Shown here piece by piece: positions 16,628 to 24,082 of a stretch of DNA of 64,000 bases (its first letter is position 1; each line of letters begins with the position of its first letter). Position numbers and translations under genes: made by a program. Origin of the DNA: Flavonifractor sp. AGMB03687 (GTDB lineage Bacteria > Bacillota > Clostridia > Oscillospirales > Oscillospiraceae); the NCBI RefSeq assembly GCF_017811815.1, contig NZ_JADKZI010000001.1:614777-678776 (forward strand). Reading direction: 5' to 3'. The notes under the pieces are model-generated. The model was not told the DNA's origin. It ran no database searches and was given only the letters and a program-made list of their open reading frames with translations.

Positions 16628-17041
16628 ATGGTAGTGGGCATCGGTACAGATATCGTAACCAAGACGGAACTGAATCCGGAGTGGCTCACGCCGACGGACC
16701 CCTTCTGCCGGGCCACCTTTACCCCGGCGGAGCAGCAGGAGGCCCAGGCCTGCCGGGACCGGCACAGCTATTTCTGCGGACGGTTTGCCGCCAAAGAGGC
16801 GGTCTTCAAGACCCTGGGCCTGCCCACGGATACCCGGCTCCCACTGGGGCAGATCGAGGTCCTGCACAATGCCCAGGGCGCCCCGACGGTTCGCCTCCAC
16901 GCCGATGCGGCGGAGGCGGCCCGCCGCCGGGGGATCGGGAGCATTTTGCTCACCCTGACCCACAATTCAGATTACGCGGTCGCCTTTGCCCTGGCGCAGA
17001 GCGGCCCGGACAGCAATGAGGAGGAACTATGGCAAACCTGA
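16628..17041 (+). CDS. acpS: Holo-[acyl-carrier-protein] synthase (AcpS-type phosphopantetheinyl transferase)
   Basis: 137 residues. GIGTDIV at the N-terminus gives the Mg-binding Asp, and CGRFAAKEAVFKTLG is the WxxKEA-like signature with the second metal ligand; both are typical of short AcpS enzymes that work as trimers. It moves phosphopantetheine from coenzyme A to the conserved Ser of an acyl carrier protein. Its place two genes after the divergent ACP suggests a dedicated partner, but it may be the cell's general AcpS. It overlaps the start of the next gene by 13 nt. Confidence 0.9.
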   Translation: MVVGIGTDIVTKTELNPEWLTPTDPFCRATFTPAEQQEAQACRDRHSYFCGRFAAKEAVFKTLGLPTDTRLPLGQIEVLHNAQGAPTVRLHADAAEAARRRGIGSILLTLTHNSDYAVAFALAQSGPDSNEEELWQT

Positions 17042-18027
17042 TTCAGGAACTGATTCAGAAGGCGGCCCAGAACCCCAAACGGGTGGCGCTGCCTGAATGC
17101 GAGGCGGAGAAGACCCTGCTGGCCGCCCGCGCGGTGCTGGATTCCGGCATCGGCATGCCGGTGCTGGTAAACGACCCCGCTGTGATCCGCGAGACGGCGG
17201 AAAAGGCAGGGGTATCTATTGAGGGCATGGAGATCGTGGACATCACCGACGAGGCTGGCCGGGCCGGCCTGGCCGCCCGCTTCCCCAAGGAAGAGATGAT
17301 GCTCAGCGAGAAGGCCTGCCTGCGCAAGATGAAGAATCCCATCTACTACGCCATGATGCTGGAGAAGGTGGGCGATGTGGACTGCACCTTCTGCGGCCAC
17401 ACCAACACCACCGGCGACGTGCTGCTGGCCGCTCAGACCGTGATCGGCATGCAGGAAGGGGTGGAGGTGCCCTCCATCTTCGCCCTCATGGAGGTACCCG
17501 GTTTTGAGGGACCCGAGGGGGACCGCATCGTGCTTACCGACTGCGGCCTGAACCCCGCCCCCACGCCCAGCGAGCTGGCGGGCATCGCCATTGCCACCTG
17601 TGACAACGTGCGGGCTCTGATGGGCTGGGAGCCCAAGGCAGCCTTCCTGTCCTTCTCCACCCTGGGCAGCGGTGCTGCCGACAGCGTGGACAAGATCACC
17701 GAGGCCCTGCGCATTGCCCAGGAACGGCGGCCCGACCTGAAGCTGGACGGCGAGCTCCAGCTGGATGCCGCTCTGGATCCGGCGGTGGCCGCCAAGAAGC
17801 TGGGCCGGGAGTCCTCTGTGGCTGGCCAGGCCAACATCCTGGTCTTCCCTGAGCTCAACGCCGCCAACATCGCCGTCAAGCTGATTCAGCGCTTCAGCCA
17901 CGGCAAGGGCTACGGCCACACCCTCTCCGGCTTCCAGAAGCCGGTGGCCGACTCCTCCCGGGGTTCCAGCGTGGAGGAGATGACCGGCGATATCGCCATG
18001 GTGGTCATTGCCGCTGCCAACCAGTAA
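17029..18027 (+). CDS. Phosphate acyltransferase (Pta/Ptb family), probably phosphate butyryltransferase-like
   Basis: 332 residues, the length of the short Pta/Ptb enzymes. Family motifs include DCTFCGHTNTTGDVLLAAQT, LSFSTLGSGAADSVDKI, DLKLDGELQLDAALDP and PVADSSRGSS. It swaps acyl-CoA and phosphate for acyl phosphate and CoA. The next gene is a butyrate kinase, so a C4 or branched acyl group is more likely than acetyl, but sequence alone does not fix the substrate. Its start lies within the end of acpS. The link of this pair to an acyl carrier protein operon is not the usual setting for ptb-buk. Confidence 0.88.
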   Translation: MANLIQELIQKAAQNPKRVALPECEAEKTLLAARAVLDSGIGMPVLVNDPAVIRETAEKAGVSIEGMEIVDITDEAGRAGLAARFPKEEMMLSEKACLRKMKNPIYYAMMLEKVGDVDCTFCGHTNTTGDVLLAAQTVIGMQEGVEVPSIFALMEVPGFEGPEGDRIVLTDCGLNPAPTPSELAGIAIATCDNVRALMGWEPKAAFLSFSTLGSGAADSVDKITEALRIAQERRPDLKLDGELQLDAALDPAVAAKKLGRESSVAGQANILVFPELNAANIAVKLIQRFSHGKGYGHTLSGFQKPVADSSRGSSVEEMTGDIAMVVIAAANQ

Positions 18028-18041
18028 GAAGGAGAACTACG

Positions 18042-19148
18042 ATGGGATACAAAATCTTTACCCTGAGCCCCGGCTCCACCAGCACCAAGCTGGCAGTGTT
18101 TGACGGGGAGGAACGCATTTTCAAAGCCAACGTCACCCACGATCCGGAGACCCTCAAGAGCTTTGCCAAGGTCAACGACCAGCTGCCCTACCGGGTGGAG
18201 ACCATTCTGGAGGAGCTGGGCAAGGAGGGGATCTCCCTGGAGGAGATGGACGCCTTTGCCGCCTACTCCGGCGGTCTGGAGTCCACCCCCGGCGGTATTT
18301 TCCCCGTCAACGACAAGATCATTGAGGACTGCACCAAGCCCCACATCTTTGAGCATCCCGCCATCCTGGGCGCTCAGATCATCCACCGCTTCAGCCAGCA
18401 GACCGGCAAGCCCGCCCTGCTGGTCAATCCTCCCGACACCGACGAGTTCCAGGATCTGGCCCGCGTGTCCGGCATTAAGGGCATCTACCGGGGGAGTCAC
18501 GTCCACGTGCTCAACCAGAAGGAGGTTGCCATGCGGGCCGCCAAGGAGCTGGGCAAGACCTATGAGGAGTGCAGCCTGGTGGTGTGCCATGTGGGCGGCG
18601 GCCTGTCCATCACCGCCCAGCAGAACGGCCGTATCATCGACGGCAACGACGTGCTCCAGGGCGAGGGCCCCATGGCTCCCAACCGCTCGGGCAACGTGCC
18701 GCTGATGCCGGTGATCCGGATGTGCTTCTCCGGGGAATATACCCAGAAGGAAGTGGAGAACAAGGTCAGCAAGACCGGTGGCTGGCTGGGTTTGGCCGGC
18801 ACCGACAGCGCCCTGGAGCTGGAGCGCCGTATCGGCGAAGGCGACCAGTGGGCTGAGCTGGTGTTCGACGCCATGGCCTATCAGCTGGCCAAGAACATCG
18901 GCAGCTACGCCTGCGTCCTCCGGGGCAAGGTGGACGCGGTGGTTATGACCGGCGGCGTCTCCAACAGCAAGCGCTTCGTGGACAAGGTGAAGGAATACGC
19001 CGGCTGGGTGGCCCCCTTCATCGTCTACGGCGGCGACTTTGAGATGGAGGCCCTGGCCAGCGGTGCCATCCGCTACCTCACCGGAGCGGAGGCCCCCAAG
19101 GAGTACACCGGTATTCCGGTGTGGTCTGGCTTTTCTTTCGAGCACTGA
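18042..19148 (+). CDS. buk: Butyrate kinase
   Basis: 368 residues. The acetokinase/hexokinase-fold P-loop analogue appears at once as LSPGSTSTKLAVFD; further motifs are HVGGGLSITAQQNGRIIDGN, and SGEYTQKEVENKVSKTGGW and MTGGVSNSKRFV near the end. It makes ATP and the free acid from acyl phosphate, or the reverse. Together with the Ptb-like enzyme it forms an energy-yielding couple. Branched-chain or aryl acids are also used by some relatives. The start follows GAAGGAG, 14 nt after the previous stop. Confidence 0.92.
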   Translation: MGYKIFTLSPGSTSTKLAVFDGEERIFKANVTHDPETLKSFAKVNDQLPYRVETILEELGKEGISLEEMDAFAAYSGGLESTPGGIFPVNDKIIEDCTKPHIFEHPAILGAQIIHRFSQQTGKPALLVNPPDTDEFQDLARVSGIKGIYRGSHVHVLNQKEVAMRAAKELGKTYEECSLVVCHVGGGLSITAQQNGRIIDGNDVLQGEGPMAPNRSGNVPLMPVIRMCFSGEYTQKEVENKVSKTGGWLGLAGTDSALELERRIGEGDQWAELVFDAMAYQLAKNIGSYACVLRGKVDAVVMTGGVSNSKRFVDKVKEYAGWVAPFIVYGGDFEMEALASGAIRYLTGAEAPKEYTGIPVWSGFSFEH

Positions 19149-19245
19149 GACCCGCTCAATACGGGCTGCGGCGCTTTTGAACCACATGACCCATTTCGGC
19201 GCCGGAACATACGCCTTGAGTCAATGAGAAAAGAGGAATGGAAAC

Positions 19246-20607
19246 ATGAAAAACAAACATAAGGCTTCCTCCGCCGTCAACTTCGGCGGCTGGGGATGGT
19301 TTTTGGTTCTGATCTGCATCGTCTATCAGATGATGTACTCCGCCTTCGCGGTGGACGGCATCAACGGATACGGCGCCAGCCTGGCCGCCTATCTGTCCCA
19401 GGTCAGCGGAACGGAGATCACCAGCGATATGCTGACCGCCATGCTGACCCCCATCGGCATTATCTGCTGTCTGCTGGGCCTGCTCTTTACCACTCTGGTG
19501 CTGAAGAAAGGCACCAAGCTGGTGGCGGTGGTCTCCTGCTTCGGTATGGCCATCGCTGTATTCTGCTTTGGCCGCATTACCAACTTCACCAACTTTACCA
19601 TCGGCCTGTTTTTCGTACAGATCTTCGGTACCTGCCTGGCCTTTGCGGTTCATCACAGCTTCGTAGGCTCCTGGTTCCCCACCCTGAAGGGTGTGGTCAT
19701 GGGCTGGACCACCATGGGCCTGCCTCTGACCAGTATGATCCTGGTCCCCTTTGTGACCTGGTGCTTTGCCGGCAGCTGGGGCTGGACCGGTTTCTGCAAC
19801 ACTCTGGCTGTGGTCCTGCTGGTTCTGGGCTTTGTTACCCTGATCTTCATGACCAACACCCCTGAGGAGAAGGGCTGCTATCCCGACAACATCCGGCCGG
19901 AAAACCGTCCCCATCAGGATACCCGCGAGGACCTGACCCGCTACTTCAAGACCAAGTACTCCATCGTGGACCTGCTGAAGAACAAGAGCGTCTGGATGAT
20001 CGTCATCGGCTTTGGCATTCCCTGGGCCACCACCGCTGGTGTTATGAGCCAGATCATCGTGCGTATGATGAGCACCGGCTATTTCGCTGATCCCTTTGCT
20101 CCCGTGGCGATCCTCTCCGGCTGCACCCTGATCGGTCTGCTGGGCAGCTTCTGCTGGGGCTGGCTGGACACCGCCATCGGCACCAAGCGGGCCGGTGTGC
20201 TCTACAACCTGGCCTATGTGGTGTTCCTTATCGGCATGATGTTCCTGCACAAGATGCCTGTCATCATGTGCACTGTGCTTACCGCCTGCTTGTGCTTCAC
20301 CGCCGGCGGCATCCCCAACCTGATGCCCAGTATGGTCATCTCCAAGTTCGGCCGCTATGAGTTCATGTCCGCCAACCGGGTATGCACCCCGCTGGCCACC
20401 ATCATCCAGAGCTGCGGCTTCGCCATCCTGGTTCTGGGCAAGAGCCTGGGCGGCGGCAACAACTGGTTTGCCGGATACGGCGTGTTCGTGGTGCTCTGCC
20501 TCATCGGCGCCTTTGTGATCTCCCGCATCGATGACACCAAGGAGTCCGACGATGCGGCCATCGAGCAGGAGCTGCTGGAAAAGGCCAGAGTTCACAGCGC
20601 GAAATAA
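19246..20607 (+). CDS. MFS transporter, OFA-like
   Basis: 453 residues with 12 predicted membrane helices in two halves. The first helix holds GGWGWFLVLICIVYQMMYSA; the central loop (about 205-245, TPEEKGCYPDNIRPENRP) is hydrophilic. The arrangement GSWFPTLKGVVMGWTTMGLPL resembles the oxalate/formate-antiporter-like (OFA) group, which moves carboxylates and related metabolites. In this operon it is likely to import the ester or amide substrate, or export the released acid. A 97-nt gap separates it from buk, with GAAAAGAGG as ribosome binding site. Confidence 0.88.
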   Translation: MKNKHKASSAVNFGGWGWFLVLICIVYQMMYSAFAVDGINGYGASLAAYLSQVSGTEITSDMLTAMLTPIGIICCLLGLLFTTLVLKKGTKLVAVVSCFGMAIAVFCFGRITNFTNFTIGLFFVQIFGTCLAFAVHHSFVGSWFPTLKGVVMGWTTMGLPLTSMILVPFVTWCFAGSWGWTGFCNTLAVVLLVLGFVTLIFMTNTPEEKGCYPDNIRPENRPHQDTREDLTRYFKTKYSIVDLLKNKSVWMIVIGFGIPWATTAGVMSQIIVRMMSTGYFADPFAPVAILSGCTLIGLLGSFCWGWLDTAIGTKRAGVLYNLAYVVFLIGMMFLHKMPVIMCTVLTACLCFTAGGIPNLMPSMVISKFGRYEFMSANRVCTPLATIIQSCGFAILVLGKSLGGGNNWFAGYGVFVVLCLIGAFVISRIDDTKESDDAAIEQELLEKARVHSAK

Positions 20608-20625
20608 GTCAAACGGAGCTTATAA

Positions 20626-21462
20626 ATGGAACAGAAGCGATATCAGGACCCCTTCCTGCGCAGCTTTGTCAAACTTCTGCCCTCCCTCCGCAGCTCCCAG
20701 CGCGACGCGGTATTAGGACAGCCCCTCAGTGGGCTGTCCTTCTCCGTACCCTGCGACGGTCGGGAAATCCCCGTGTGGATCCACCCCGCCAGATCGGCCG
20801 GGCGTCCCGCGCTGTTTGAGCTGCACGGCGGCGGCTTTGTGCTGGGCGATGCAGAAAAGTGCGATGGATTCTGCGAGCTGCTGGCGCAGGAACTGGATAT
20901 AACCGTAGTGGCCATTGGCTACCGTCTGGCCCCGGAATTCCCATATCCCGCGGCGGTGGAGGATGTATATGAGGTTGTGCGCTGGTTTTCTCAGCATCCC
21001 CAGACCCACTCCATCGACCCACACCGGATGATGGTCATGGGATACAGCGCGGGCGCCAACCTGGCCACCGTGTGCGCCATGCTGGCAAAGGAACGGGGAG
21101 AATTCTCCCTGTGCGGGCAGATTCTGTGCTACCCCTATCTGGACAGCGTTCATGCGCCTGGAGAAAAGCCGCATTTTGAATCAGACATGGATCCCGAAGT
21201 TATGGAGGCCTTTTCTGCCCTGTATTGCACCCAAGCGCAGCGGTCAGATCCCCATGTCTCCCCGGTCTGCGCTTCCCTCGCACAGCTCCGGGGTGTGTGC
21301 CCCGCCCTTGTGCTTCTGGCTGAGCATGATGCATTAAAGCCCGAGGGGGAGCACTATATCCGCCTTCTGCAGCAGGCAGGTGTACCTGTGGACTACAGGA
21401 TCCTGAACCAAACCCACCATGGCTTTCTGGAGGACTGGGCTAACCGGGCGGCCTACGAGTAG
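20626..21462 (+). CDS. Alpha/beta hydrolase, hormone-sensitive-lipase family (Aes-like esterase)
   Basis: 278 residues. The oxyanion motif is FELHGGGFVLGD, the nucleophile elbow GYSAGANLA (GxSxG), the acid AEHDALKPEG and the base His in QTHHGF, so the triad is complete. No signal peptide, so it acts in the cytoplasm on short acyl esters. It follows the MFS gene by 18 nt and closes the operon. With the CocE-like protein the operon has two deacylating enzymes. The first 110 nt contain a strong hairpin (20716-20739). Confidence 0.88.
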   Translation: MEQKRYQDPFLRSFVKLLPSLRSSQRDAVLGQPLSGLSFSVPCDGREIPVWIHPARSAGRPALFELHGGGFVLGDAEKCDGFCELLAQELDITVVAIGYRLAPEFPYPAAVEDVYEVVRWFSQHPQTHSIDPHRMMVMGYSAGANLATVCAMLAKERGEFSLCGQILCYPYLDSVHAPGEKPHFESDMDPEVMEAFSALYCTQAQRSDPHVSPVCASLAQLRGVCPALVLLAEHDALKPEGEHYIRLLQQAGVPVDYRILNQTHHGFLEDWANRAAYE

Positions 21463-21724
21463 CAGCCTTCCGATGTCCGCGCAAAGCACAGTCCGGACTT
21501 CATCCGGAGTGCTCAGTGGGCTGTGGTCATTATTAAAAATTTTATTCAGCAGATCAACAAGAGTGCCCAATAGTATATTTGGGTTGTTCGCCTCTTTCCT
21601 TTTCTTCCAAACGCCACAAACCAACCAGGTATTCGGGTCTATTATGACAGACGATCCTGAGCTGTGAAGCTTCTATGGGTTGGCGCTAAATATAGAGAGG
21701 GAAACCATAAGGCAAACCAATCCT
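21463..21724. other. Intergenic stretch without a supported gene
   Basis: About 260 bases lie between the esterase stop and the tRNA terminator. Open frames exist on both strands (for example 21334-21624 minus and 21419-21667 plus) but overlap the esterase gene, have no ribosome binding site and show no family motif. Base composition is clearly more A/T-rich than the operon before it. No clear terminator for the esterase operon is seen in it. Confidence 0.5.
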
Positions 21725-21770
21725 CAAAAAGCAAAAAGAAATCCTGTAACCCTTGTGGTTACAGGATTTC
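21725..21770 (-). terminator. Intrinsic terminator of the tRNA-Arg gene
   Basis: A perfect 14-bp stem (21738-21751 with 21757-21770), loop CTTGT, lies immediately 3' of the tRNA on the minus strand and is followed there by TTTTTGCTTTTTG. Confidence 0.92.
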
Positions 21771-21774
21771 TTCG

Positions 21775-21851
21775 TGGTACGCCCGAAGGGACTCGAACCC
21801 CCAGCCTTCAGAACCGGAATCTGACGCTCTATCCAATTGCGCTACGGGCGC
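21775..21851 (-). tRNA. tRNA-Arg (anticodon CCG)
   Basis: 77 nt including an encoded CCA. The 7-bp acceptor stem is GCGCCCG with CGGGCGT (final G-U), the D arm GCGC...GAGC, the anticodon stem TCAGA/TCTGA around the 7-nt loop TTCCGGT, and the T loop is TTCGAGT. The anticodon CCG at positions 34-36 reads the Arg codon CGG. Confidence 0.96.
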
Positions 21852-21881
21852 GTCTGACACGCTCATTTAACGTGCCAGATT

Positions 21882-21910
21882 ATTATAGCAAAGGAAGGTT
21901 GGTTTGTAAA
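21882..21910 (-). promoter_or_regulatory. Sigma-A promoter of tRNA-Arg
   Basis: Read on the minus strand, TTTACA (21910-21905), a 17-nt spacer and TATAAT (21887-21882) precede the tRNA 5' end by 30 nt. This is a near-perfect promoter. It lies in the short gap after the serine hydrolase gene. Confidence 0.88.
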
Positions 21911-21919
21911 GAGTAATTT

Positions 21920-23959
21920 TTACTTTTCTTCCCCTGCGGTGAGGGTGAGAACGAACCGGGCATCGGGCGCGCCGGAAAAGACTACCCAGCCGCCCTCCGG
22001 CAGCACAGCGGAGGTATCGCCCCAGGCCCAGGAGGCCGCCACCACAGCGCCGTTGGCGTCATAGACCGCGAAGCCGCCCTCTTCTGGCAGCTGGACCGAC
22101 ATGGTCTTTCCGGCGGCGGAGCCCACCTGATACCAGCGGGCATAGCCGTCGGACTGGATGGTGGACCAGGAGTAGGAACCGCCGTAGAGGGTCTCCACGG
22201 CGGAGATATCCATATAGATGCTGCCGCAGGTGGAGAGATACTCCACGCCGTTCTGCTCCGTCATGGTGATATTCTGCCAGTCACGGCCGTCCAGGCCGGG
22301 GATCTGGGCCGCGCCCTCGGCGTGGTTGGCGTCCACCATGCGGTCAAAGACCATGTAGCCCGGCATATTGACCGGGTCGGTCGCCAGCCCGGCCATGGGG
22401 AGTGCCAGGGCATACTGAATGTTGGTGTACTTCAGATTTGCCGCCAGATAGAGCTTGCCGCTGCGAGCATCCCAGGCGGACTGGACGTCCTGGGAAACCG
22501 GGTTGTCAGGCAGCTTCATGTAGATATAAGAGGAACTGGGCACCTCCCCCAGGCCGGGAACGGAGGCATAGGCCTTTTGCCAGAGATAGGTCTGGCCGTT
22601 GTCTGCCTCCACGAATTTGACCATCACCATCTGGTTTTCGTCCCGGAAGGAGCCGTCGCTGTAGTAGTACAGCGGGGAACCACCGGCGGACAGAACGCCG
22701 TCCTCGGTCAGGGTAACAAAGGTGGCCTGGGTGGAATCACCGTACAGGCCAACATAGTCCATCAGCTCCATAGGTACCTCTGTTGTACGCTCTGCGGGAG
22801 GCAGGGTGTGGGTCGGCTGATCCACCGTTACCCCCTGCTGGGCCAGAGCGGCAATGAGCATCTGGTTGGCGGCCATCTCGTCATAGGTGCTGATGCCGCC
22901 GGAGGAGAGGACCGCCGCCGCCATGTGGTACTGGGGTAGGACCACCAGTCCGCCGTGATAGACAATGGTGTCGCCTCCCTTGGCCAGGGCCTGAACGTCG
23001 CTGTAGGCAAAGGGGTACCAGTGGACGTTGTCCCAGCCCAGGCCGTAGGCCACCGCGTCCTCGTCGTCCTCCGGCCAGAGGCCGTTGGCGTATTCCTCCG
23101 CCATGGAGGCAGTGCGGGCGGTCTCCGACAGAATGCCGTCCTGGCAGAACAACAGCCCGCCGAAGGCGGCCAGATCGGAAGCGGTGGCGTAGATGCCGCC
23201 GGTGCCGTGAACGCCTACCGACTCATTGGGCAGGGCCTGGGTGTCCTCGGCAGAGAGATAGGTCTTGGCCAGACGGCTGGCGTCAAAATCATCGCCGGGG
23301 AAGTAGGTGTTTTCCAGCCCGGCAGGCTCCAGCAGGGCCTGGCGGACGTACTGGCCGAAGTTCATGCCGCTGACGGCCTCCACCACCAGCTCCGCCAGGG
23401 TGAAGCCGTCGTTGCAGTAGACGCTGAAGGCGCCGGGGTCAGCCTTCAGTGTCTGGGTGGACAGCTCCTCCAGCAGGGTGTCCGCCGCCAGAGTGTCGGG
23501 GTCGTTGAGCAAAAAGGCGTTGGCGGTGGTGGAGCCGGCCAGTCCGGAGGAGTGGTTGAGCAGCATCCGGACGGTGATGTCTTTATAGCGGGCGTCCGCC
23601 ATGGTAAAGTCGGGCAGATAGGTGGTCACCGGAGCGTCCAGCCGGAGCTTGCCCTCGTCGGACAGCTTGAGGACGGCGGCGGTGGTGTACACCTTGCTCA
23701 CCGAGCCGATGCCGTAGAGGATATCGTCGGTGAGGGCCCGGTTCTCCGTCCGGGAGTAGTCCCCGGCGTGGCCGGTGAGGATGATCTCGCCGTCCTGCCA
23801 CAGAGCGTACTGGATGCTCTGGGCCCCGCCGTACTGCTGGGCCGCCAGGGCCGCGGCATGGGCGGTCTCTGACAGGGTGTCCTCCGCTGCCCCGGCGGGC
23901 AGGACACAGAGGGAGAGGGCCAGCGCTCCGGTCAGGAGCAGGGATCCCATTCGTTTCAT
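21920..23959 (-). CDS. Secreted beta-lactamase-fold serine hydrolase (class C/PBP4-like)
   Basis: 679 residues with a cleavable signal peptide (MKRMGSLLLTGALALSLCVLPAGA). The catalytic domain (about 30-370) carries SxxK as SVSK within GIGSVSKVYTTAAVLKL and YxN as YCND; the third KTG-like motif is not obvious, perhaps HGG at YHGGLVVLP. The last 300 residues are a repeat-poor beta-rich part of unknown role. Family members are esterases, D-aminopeptidases or carboxypeptidases, and few hydrolyse beta-lactams. A GGAGGAAT site precedes the ATG. It works outside the cell, likely on peptide or ester substrates of the envelope. Confidence 0.85.
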   Translation of the reverse strand: MKRMGSLLLTGALALSLCVLPAGAAEDTLSETAHAAALAAQQYGGAQSIQYALWQDGEIILTGHAGDYSRTENRALTDDILYGIGSVSKVYTTAAVLKLSDEGKLRLDAPVTTYLPDFTMADARYKDITVRMLLNHSSGLAGSTTANAFLLNDPDTLAADTLLEELSTQTLKADPGAFSVYCNDGFTLAELVVEAVSGMNFGQYVRQALLEPAGLENTYFPGDDFDASRLAKTYLSAEDTQALPNESVGVHGTGGIYATASDLAAFGGLLFCQDGILSETARTASMAEEYANGLWPEDDEDAVAYGLGWDNVHWYPFAYSDVQALAKGGDTIVYHGGLVVLPQYHMAAAVLSSGGISTYDEMAANQMLIAALAQQGVTVDQPTHTLPPAERTTEVPMELMDYVGLYGDSTQATFVTLTEDGVLSAGGSPLYYYSDGSFRDENQMVMVKFVEADNGQTYLWQKAYASVPGLGEVPSSSYIYMKLPDNPVSQDVQSAWDARSGKLYLAANLKYTNIQYALALPMAGLATDPVNMPGYMVFDRMVDANHAEGAAQIPGLDGRDWQNITMTEQNGVEYLSTCGSIYMDISAVETLYGGSYSWSTIQSDGYARWYQVGSAAGKTMSVQLPEEGGFAVYDANGAVVAASWAWGDTSAVLPEGGWVVFSGAPDARFVLTLTAGEEK

Positions 23960-24082
23960 GTGTGATTCCTCCTTTTTTCAGATCCTGTGGAGAGCCTACA
24001 CCCTCCACCAGATAGAAGGTCAAGTGCCTTTTTTTAGGATAGCACCCCTTCCAGTTTGTGTACAGTTAAAAATCCATAAAAA

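Noticed and set aside
14684..16963. 759-residue open frame on the minus strand opposite the CocE-like hydrolase
   Set aside because: It is the antisense shadow of a gene with very high G/C third positions. Composition is Gly/Val/His/Leu-rich with no motif and no ribosome site.
21334..21667. Open frames on both strands after the esterase gene
   Set aside because: They overlap the esterase end, have no ribosome site and match no family.
21920..23959. Calling the serine hydrolase a beta-lactamase resistance gene
   Set aside because: SxxK and YxN are present, but the KTG box is not clear and the long C-terminal part is typical of esterases/peptidases of this superfamily, so resistance cannot be claimed.
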